Shown here piece by piece: positions 7,801 through 12,797 of a stretch of 12,797 nucleotides of DNA; the stretch's first letter is position 1; each line of letters starts with the position of its first letter. Under the pieces are notes generated by a model, which did not search any database, was not told the DNA's origin, and saw only the letters and a list, made by a program, of their open reading frames with translations. The position numbers and the translations under genes were made by a program. This stretch comes from Bacteroidota bacterium (GTDB lineage Bacteria > Bacteroidota > Bacteroidia > Flavobacteriales_F > PHOS-HE28), in assembly GCA_023430325.1 (NCBI GenBank), contig JAEZAU010000213.1, positions 1 to 12,797 of the forward strand. Direction: 5' to 3'.

Positions 7801-9006
7801 ATCGATGCCATCAGCATCCTGGAACGGGCCTTCGAAGAAGTCCACACCGATCGCAGGTGGCGGCGGATTGGGGCCGCCGTATCCGATACCGCTCGCACCG
7901 CAGGATTCATCGATATCATCCCAGTTGTAGATGAAACCAAGACCGCGTTCCACATCACAGCCGGCAAAGTCATCGTTGGAACAGCCCAGATCGGCGTCGA
8001 CATAATTTCCGAAATAGGTGTCCTGCAAGGTCTGTGAACCGCGGTTGATCACAACATAATTGTAGAAGGTCATGTTGTTGATCTCATCATTGGAGCTGAA
8101 GGCGAAGGCCTGTGCCTGCACTTCGAGACCGATCGGCTGGCCCAGCGACTCGGTGTGGGCATTGCCCTTGTCGTTGAAGATCCAGAAGATGTTGCTATCA
8201 CCGAACAGCGGCACTGGATCCTCGCGCTCCTTGTTCTTGCATTCCTCCACGGTGAGATCGAATCCGTAATCAGGATAATCTCCACCCTCGGGATCATAGT
8301 CTCCGGAGTTGTTGAAATCGACATAAGGTGCCAGGTTGTAAGCCTGGCCCGCGCCTACATCACCATGGGCAGGCCAATCCAGGAAGGACGATGGTGTTGA
8401 ATACCCGTTCGGGAATAGAACGTCCAACTGGCAGTTGTCAGGATCTACTTCGCACTCCAGCAACGTGGTATGATACTGTAGATGTGTTTCGGCCTGTGCG
8501 CGTGTGGTCTCCCAAAAACGATCGTAGAACTGACAGACGGCCGGGCTTACCGAAGCATCACCCGTGGTGGTGAGCGGGCCGGGCCAGAAGTCATTACCGT
8601 TGGCCCGGTACAATACCGCCGCAAGCTTCAACTGCCCGTCCGGCGAACGGCCACCCATCCAGAGAGCACCTGAATTTATCGCTTTAGGACCCGTGTTATC
8701 GTCGGTCTTTGGGACCTCATAGCCTGAAGCACCCACACCGCCTGGGATGTTCCATAACTGGCCGCCGTTCTCGATGATGGCCCGAACGTTATTGAACTCG
8801 AGTTGGGTCACTTCGGAAGCCGGGGAACATCCGGCTGCCTTCGCCCCGTTGGCCGGTGGCGGAGGTACAGGCGCATAGCCATTGGAACCGGGAAGCGGCT
8901 CCCTGGACCATCCGCTCACCCCTTGGATAACCAGGAAGCAGAAAGCGAGGGTCCTTGTCAGATGGGTGCTTTGCATGCCTTTCATTGTCTTCGGTTGATA
9001 GGTCAT
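4846..9006 (-). CDS. Giant secreted protein with T9SS-type C-terminal domain
   Basis: A 1386-residue exported protein of a Bacteroidota family I recognise by pattern but whose function is unknown. A hydrophobic export signal (LAFCFLVIQGVSG, 20-32) is followed by a proline-rich linker (47-52). Residues about 60-600 carry NNVRAIIENGGQLW (72-85), GALWMGGRSPDGQLKLAA (113-130), GNDFWPGPL (137-145), an Asp/Asn-rich possible calcium loop (230-246) and EINNMTFYNY (308-317). The last 100 residues (IVPNPYY, 1288-1294; TISIYNVSGTLVRKF, 1318-1332; AGGVYICHI, 1354-1362; EKVLKWFGAMRP, 1369-1380) resemble a type A T9SS sorting domain with an extra tail. I see no enzyme active site. The first ATG overlaps the receptor stop as TGATG, implying translational coupling; Met8 and Met11 are alternative starts nearer the signal. 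It is probably surface-attached or released, and a partner of the receptor. Confidence 0.82.
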   Translation of the reverse strand: MTYQPKTMKGMQSTHLTRTLAFCFLVIQGVSGWSREPLPGSNGYAPVPPPPANGAKAAGCSPASEVTQLEFNNVRAIIENGGQLWNIPGGVGASGYEVPKTDDNTGPKAINSGALWMGGRSPDGQLKLAAVLYRANGNDFWPGPLTTTGDASVSPAVCQFYDRFWETTRAQAETHLQYHTTLLECEVDPDNCQLDVLFPNGYSTPSSFLDWPAHGDVGAGQAYNLAPYVDFNNSGDYDPEGGDYPDYGFDLTVEECKNKEREDPVPLFGDSNIFWIFNDKGNAHTESLGQPIGLEVQAQAFAFSSNDEINNMTFYNYVVINRGSQTLQDTYFGNYVDADLGCSNDDFAGCDVERGLGFIYNWDDIDESCGASGIGYGGPNPPPPAIGVDFFEGPFQDADGIDNPLTLDCQLAQAQHGIPYKGIGIGYGDEFVDNERFGMRAYIYFNREGNQNMTDPAQAIQFYNYLRSIWKNGVVQSYGGNGYDESPNAVRAYYMFPWSSDPVGWGTDCVPQADWREVNQTPAQPDRRFVQSAGPFTLEPGAYNNVTVGVVWARASNGNATSSVELMRLADDKAQALFDNCFKILDGPDAPDIAITELDRELILHLVNPDGSNNVNEMYTELDPIIPETDTAGNAYDRFYRFQGYKVYQVKDATVSVADINDITRARLIYQADVKDSISQIVNFEFDPNINMTVPREMVNGANEGIQHSIRVTQDAFAQGDPQLVNFKSYYFLAIAYGYNNYESYNLSTGTGQVFPYLPGRKAAFGAIRSYVGIPHKPAPANGGTIQTANFGDRVAITREEGRGNGGNILELDQASVNAVIEAPEYREGVITYVPGRGPIDVKVIDPLAVPNARFEVWFKDTANTADLNDATWEIRMLDANNNVAEVIQSDRAIDYRYEQLLLRWGLSVTIGQTMFTGTGLYEFTTPVGTGIMEFADPSKAWLTGIPDNEGILPTNWIRSGTFTSEDDPIYNDKLKKDDDQLYEDILGGTWAPWALVGQAPFQPSEPDIANQTQLVNPQNTPSAQTRASKISETPSVQIHITGDKSKWTRAAVLEMEADPALAQGGAEKLSLRTGKSVDKNGRNVDDPGVNEAEATLNGEQPTGAGWFPGYAIDLETGERLNIAFGENSFWGGEHGQDMLWNPNSELFTASGDPFFGGGHWIYVFKNQRRTEGNAERVGIYDEARFIHESLTNGDISDLRNVFRSVAWVGSALVAPGRHLLETDVKILLSVSKPYATYTDWPGRPDATPAPSTARNGGLPLYSFGTAELATQTNIAEVAESSLDIINIVPNPYYAFSGYETGRLDNRVKFINLPKTCTISIYNVSGTLVRKFRKDNDLTYLDWDLRNANNIPIAGGVYICHIDVPNVGEKVLKWFGAMRPVDLQNF

Positions 9007-12000
9007 CAGAAATCGAAACGAACGCCGAGGCGGATGGTGCGAGGTGCACCGAAATTGAAGGGGCTGTTCACCTTTGCTGAATACAGATCGCGGTAGGAAT
9101 CCGGATCTATCTGTGAGCGATCGGTCAACACCGCCAGGTAACCGTCATTGGTCGGTGAACCTGTGTAGCGGTACACATCAACGATGTTCTCCGTATTGAA
9201 CACGTTGGTCACGAGCAGGTAGATGTTCAGGTTGGCGGTCTTCGCCTTGTTCTCCTCATCACCACCAAAGCTCAACGGAATGTCGCGATCGAGCTGCAGA
9301 TCGGTGGTGAATTGCCAGGGCAGGCGTGCTCCGTTCAATGAGCCTTCGAGGCGGTAGTTGCCAGAGCCGGCAGCCTCATTAACCACCTGACTGCTGCGGC
9401 TGTACGGCGTACCGCTTCCCAATATGCTCACGATGTTAACACCGGTACGCTGGAAGATGGGCTTGCCGAACAGCATGGGTCCATTGTAGTCCTTTCCGCC
9501 ACCATAACGGAAATCGATCGTGGTCTGGAAACGGTGCCTCTGATCGAAGTCCAAAGGTGCTATCGTGCGCAGGTTCGGCTGGCCGGAGTTGATCAGGCTG
9601 ATGCCTGTTGTGGGACCTGAGCCGGTACCGTCAGCGAACTGAAGGGTGTAGTTGGCACGCATCCAGACATTCCCGGTGCGGCGCAGATCGAACGTTGCCG
9701 AGAAACCCTTCACCGTACCGAAGTCGAAGTTGTCAAAGGTGCGGTAGTCACGCGGCCAGGCGTTCACCACGTTGCGGATCTGGATCTGGTCCCGTAACTC
9801 ACGATAGAACGCGGCGAGTTTCAGTGATGATGCCTTGCTCAACACCTGCTGGAAACCGAGTTCATAATCGATCGTCTTCGTTGGCCTGAGGGCCGGGTTG
9901 TTCAGGATCACATTGTTGTTGTGGATGTACGCATAGTTCATCAGGTCCAACCGCGATTCGGTAGCCGTCGGCCGCTGGGTGAGCACATCGTAGTGGGCGA
10001 AGAACACGGCCTCATCGGAGATCGGGAAGGAGAAGGCGATACGCGGCATCACGTTCACCACAGGTGAATAATCCACAAAGGCATCCTTGCTCAGGAACGA
10101 TCCCGCCATGCTTCCGGCATTACCGCCTTCCACCAGGTACGGACGCACCTGGCCGCTCTCCTGGAGGCTATTGCCATTGTCCAGTTCAACCCCGGAAGCG
10201 CTGTACCAAGTATCTCCATCGCGGTATCCCTTCACAGAGGAACCACTGTTATCGATGTACACCACGAAGTCATCGCCAATGTTCTCAGGCCGGTTGGCAA
10301 GGTCGGAGGCCACTCCTTCGCTGGGTACATCATCACCGGCCAGGTAGGCATTCTGCCAGAGATACTTGTCGCGAAGCACGTTCTGGTTCGCATCGTAGCG
10401 ATCTACGCGAACGCCGACGTTGAAGATGATATCATCGAAGGCGAACTTGTCCATGATATAACCCGCCATGTAGATCGGCTCGAAGGGAGCCTGCAGGCGG
10501 GTGAAATTGCCCTTCTCATCACGCGCTTCGAAGAACTCATTGAAGCTGGGGCGACTCGTGAGCTTGTTGCCCATATGGTCATAACCAACATAGGTCACCA
10601 GATTGCTGGCGCCCTCGTTCACCAATTCATCAGGTGAGAACATGTCAAGGCTGAAGACCGAAGGATCGAGAGCGTCCACATCGATATAGTCGATCCCGTT
10701 CGGATCGAGACCCAGTGCTTCGCGCAGGTTCCGATCGAAGTTGGTCTGTCCTTCACCCAAAAGACGATCATAGAACTGGAAGGTGACACCTTCTGTTTCC
10801 ACCACGCTGGTGGGTGTACCACCATTGTTCGGCCCTTCCCAGTTCTCAATGTGGAAGTTAGCGAGCTGGCGTGCACGGGTCCAAAGGCTCACCGGTGCCA
10901 GATCATAGCGGCGTTGTGTCAGCTGCTCATATTCCACCCCGAGCATGATGGCGTGCTGGTTGATGTCGGCACTGCCCATTGCGGTGAGGCGGATCTGGTC
11001 GTTCTGGCGCTTGCGGTATTCTGCCCCACCCGGATCATCGATGAAGCCGATGTTGTTCCAGATATCATACAACGAACGTGGCCGCGCACCGTTCCAGATA
11101 ACACCACGGGCCGTGGTCTCATCAAAATCGGAAACGAAGATCGATCCTGGCTGGAAGGCGTTGAAATAGAAGTTATTGATCGCTGCCAGCTCAGGGTTCT
11201 GGGTACCCGGCTCAAAGGTCACGAGAACCTCCTGCTCACCTGTCTGTATATATGTATTGCCGGCATCGAAGTAAGGTTCGAAATCAGGAATGCGATACGT
11301 GGTGAACCTGCCTACATAGCCGTAATCAAAGAAGCGGTCACCATGCACCTGATGCTCCACATTGTTCTGGTAACGGGAGTAATCCAGCTGTATCGAATAG
11401 TAGGCATTGCGTACGGCCGACTTCTTCTCCTCTTCCTCTGAACGGTTGGTGAATCGCTGGGTGAACTTTACGAAGGCCCTCCAGGTATCCTCTTTCAAAC
11501 GGGTATTGTTGTTGGCATTCAGTATCGCATTGTCACGGTTGTAAAGCTGGCGATCGCTGAAGTCCAATGAACCACCCACGGTAAGATTGATCGTAGGCGT
11601 AGTGGTGATGTCGATCTTTCCTGAGGCCAGGTAGGACTTGCGTCCGGCGTTCTGACGTGTAGGGATGGACTCCAGATCGGAAGCGCGAAGGAATTCACTG
11701 CTGTAACCCAGACCGAAATCATTCTCACCGGTCTGCAACAGCCTGGCCGGATCGGCAAGCAACCGATCGCGCACTTCGGGACGGACACGCACATCGCCAT
11801 GGTAGAACGGATCGTTGTCCACCACATTGGTATACTGACCGCTGAAGAAGAATCCGATCAACGGCTTTTCCTTGTTGCCGACCGAATCCTTCTTGAACAG
11901 GATCGGGCCTGAAAGGCTGGCCTCCACCTGGTTGAAGGCGAATTTGTCCAGACCCACGATGTCCGTGATGTCTTCACCAACCTTGTAACCGCTGGTGAGG

Positions 12001-12719
12001 TATTCCACTCCACCGAAGAAATTGCGGCTCGGTCCGCGCGTGGTGATGTTGATCAGACCACCGGTCACGTCACCGTAATTGGCAGGTACACCGCCGGTGA
12101 TCACCTGTACCTCTTCGATCGCGCTCTTGGGCAGTCCGGTGCCGGCACCAGCAGGCACTTTCACACCATCTATATAGTAGTAGGTATTCTCTGTACGAGC
12201 ACCGCGGATACTGATGCCGCCGCCTGTACCTGCATCACTGGCACCAGCAACCGTGGTGGCGATGGAAGCCGCGGTACGACCGGGCATCTTGGCGATATCT
12301 TTACGGGTCACCGTACCTCCCGAAGCACCACCATCACGATCGATGAGCGGAACAGGGTATTGCACCACTTCGAATTCCTTCAGCTCTACACCCGGGTTCA
12401 GGGCGATATCCAGGAAGGTGATCTTATTGCTGTTGATCACCACGCCCACCTGTTTGTATGGTTGGTAACCCACGTAGCTCACAACCACATCGTACGTACC
12501 GGGATCGATCGGCTTGATGTCGTACTTTCCATCAAAATCCGTGGCACCACCGGTGACCTGGGATCCTCCCCTTTCGATCACCACGTTCACGAAGGGAAGA
12601 GGTTCGTTGGTGTTCTTGTCGGCGATCTTACCGCGCAGCGTGCCTGAACCCACCTGGGCCACGGCCGAAGCAGCCGTGAGACACACAAGAACTACTGCGG
12701 AGAATAGACTTCTCACCAT
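9006..12719 (-). CDS. TonB-dependent receptor with N-terminal carboxypeptidase-regulatory domain
   Basis: A 1237-residue outer-membrane receptor, expected to use TonB-ExbBD energy for import or to act as a surface partner. A signal peptide (MVRSLFSAVVLVCLTAASAVA, cleaved near residue 21) precedes a CarboxypepD_reg-like beta domain (about 26-110, with PFVNVVIE, TDFDGKYDI and VVSYVGYQPYK). A TonB-box-like EFEVVQYP follows (about 115-122). The plug (about 137-230) contains MPGRTAASIATTVAG, ISIRGARTENTYYYIDGVKV and GGVPANYGDVTGGLINITT. The remaining ~1000 residues are a 22-strand-type barrel ending in TIRLGVRFDF, with the terminal Phe typical of BAM substrates. The ATG at 12719 is preferred over the adjacent in-frame TTG at 12722. 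It leads the operon and overlaps the secreted-protein gene by one base. No SusD-like lipoprotein gene follows, so it is not a standard polysaccharide-utilisation pair. The ligand is unknown. Confidence 0.92.
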   Translation of the reverse strand: MVRSLFSAVVLVCLTAASAVAQVGSGTLRGKIADKNTNEPLPFVNVVIERGGSQVTGGATDFDGKYDIKPIDPGTYDVVVSYVGYQPYKQVGVVINSNKITFLDIALNPGVELKEFEVVQYPVPLIDRDGGASGGTVTRKDIAKMPGRTAASIATTVAGASDAGTGGGISIRGARTENTYYYIDGVKVPAGAGTGLPKSAIEEVQVITGGVPANYGDVTGGLINITTRGPSRNFFGGVEYLTSGYKVGEDITDIVGLDKFAFNQVEASLSGPILFKKDSVGNKEKPLIGFFFSGQYTNVVDNDPFYHGDVRVRPEVRDRLLADPARLLQTGENDFGLGYSSEFLRASDLESIPTRQNAGRKSYLASGKIDITTTPTINLTVGGSLDFSDRQLYNRDNAILNANNNTRLKEDTWRAFVKFTQRFTNRSEEEEKKSAVRNAYYSIQLDYSRYQNNVEHQVHGDRFFDYGYVGRFTTYRIPDFEPYFDAGNTYIQTGEQEVLVTFEPGTQNPELAAINNFYFNAFQPGSIFVSDFDETTARGVIWNGARPRSLYDIWNNIGFIDDPGGAEYRKRQNDQIRLTAMGSADINQHAIMLGVEYEQLTQRRYDLAPVSLWTRARQLANFHIENWEGPNNGGTPTSVVETEGVTFQFYDRLLGEGQTNFDRNLREALGLDPNGIDYIDVDALDPSVFSLDMFSPDELVNEGASNLVTYVGYDHMGNKLTSRPSFNEFFEARDEKGNFTRLQAPFEPIYMAGYIMDKFAFDDIIFNVGVRVDRYDANQNVLRDKYLWQNAYLAGDDVPSEGVASDLANRPENIGDDFVVYIDNSGSSVKGYRDGDTWYSASGVELDNGNSLQESGQVRPYLVEGGNAGSMAGSFLSKDAFVDYSPVVNVMPRIAFSFPISDEAVFFAHYDVLTQRPTATESRLDLMNYAYIHNNNVILNNPALRPTKTIDYELGFQQVLSKASSLKLAAFYRELRDQIQIRNVVNAWPRDYRTFDNFDFGTVKGFSATFDLRRTGNVWMRANYTLQFADGTGSGPTTGISLINSGQPNLRTIAPLDFDQRHRFQTTIDFRYGGGKDYNGPMLFGKPIFQRTGVNIVSILGSGTPYSRSSQVVNEAAGSGNYRLEGSLNGARLPWQFTTDLQLDRDIPLSFGGDEENKAKTANLNIYLLVTNVFNTENIVDVYRYTGSPTNDGYLAVLTDRSQIDPDSYRDLYSAKVNSPFNFGAPRTIRLGVRFDF

Positions 12720-12797
12720 CAACGGAAGAGTTTACGTTCGGAAGGATTTATCAACGAGGGGGCGCTAATATAGAAAGAACCATGATCGCACCGATCC
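12720..12797. other. Upstream region of the receptor operon
   Basis: This 78-base stretch holds the candidate promoter box and the receptor leader. A plus-strand ATG at 12782 opens a short frame that runs off the window edge after five codons. It could be the start of a divergent gene, but there is too little sequence to support it. I see no hairpin or direct repeat here. Confidence 0.4.
12765..12772 (-). promoter_or_regulatory. Candidate receptor-operon promoter -7 box (TATATTAG)
   Basis: On the minus strand this reads TATATTAG, matching the Bacteroidota TAnnTTTG element at all but one fixed position. It lies 45 bases upstream of the receptor ATG, leaving a leader of roughly 40 nt without a clear Shine-Dalgarno sequence. 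About 17-19 bases upstream there is only a GTG, not the preferred TTG, so the -33 element is weak. Confidence 0.3.

Noticed and set aside
7192..8037. Plus-strand open frame of 281 codons
   Set aside because: Also a mirror of the secreted-protein coding sequence. No recognisable motif and no independent ribosome binding site.
10851..11441. Plus-strand open frame of 196 codons opposite the TonB receptor
   Set aside because: Antisense to the barrel region of a clear receptor, with no protein-family character.
12782..12797. Start of a divergent plus-strand gene (ATG at 12782)
   Set aside because: Only five codons are visible before the window ends, so it cannot be told from chance.
1..12797. 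Defence island, phage, transposon or CRISPR content
   Set aside because: No repeats-with-spacers pattern, transposase, integrase or restriction gene was found. ruvC here has the normal chromosomal resolvase form and is not evidence for a phage or CRISPR effector.

Overview
The window looks like chromosome from a member of the Bacteroidota, probably one of the GC-richer Flavobacteriales-like lineages. The evidence is a SusC/RagA-style TonB-dependent receptor with an N-terminal carboxypeptidase-regulatory domain, a PorV/PorQ-family outer-membrane protein, a giant secreted protein with a type IX secretion (T9SS) style C-terminal domain, and promoter-like boxes resembling the Bacteroidota TAnnTTTG element. 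Gene density is very high, nearly every junction is an overlap or a gap of a few bases, and all genes except ruvC lie on the minus strand. No RNA gene, insertion sequence, phage gene or CRISPR array is visible.

Layout, left to right. (1) 1-2236, minus strand: a tightly overlapping chain, in transcription order a flippase-like polytopic membrane protein (1271-2236), a membrane-anchored family 2 glycosyltransferase (105-1274, joined by an ATGA overlap), and the first 42 codons of an OppC-type ABC transporter permease (1-126, cut by the window edge, overlapping the glycosyltransferase end). (2) 2250-2825, plus strand: ruvC, divergent from the flippase-like gene with only 13 bp between start codons. 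(3) 2822-3688, minus strand: a housekeeping pair, greA then a HIT-family protein, whose stop overlaps the ruvC stop in a shared CTAG. (4) 3689-3763: a short intergenic stretch with an 11-bp-stem hairpin terminator and an abutting TATATTTG box. (5) 3764-12719, minus strand: a three-gene operon, in transcription order a TonB-dependent receptor, a 1386-residue secreted protein coupled to it by a TGATG overlap, and a PorV/PorQ-family barrel 26 bp further on. (6) 12720-12797: the upstream region of that operon.

The receptor/secreted-protein/PorV-like operon is the part most worth attention. Its architecture suggests a cell-surface assembly: a receptor barrel, a secreted partner with a T9SS-like C-terminal domain, and a dedicated relative of the T9SS shuttle protein PorV. 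The substrate and function cannot be read from the sequence. The flippase-like/GT2 pair suggests synthesis and membrane translocation or modification of a lipid-linked sugar, also with unknown substrate. The housekeeping genes (ruvC, greA, HIT) look intact with their key residues present.
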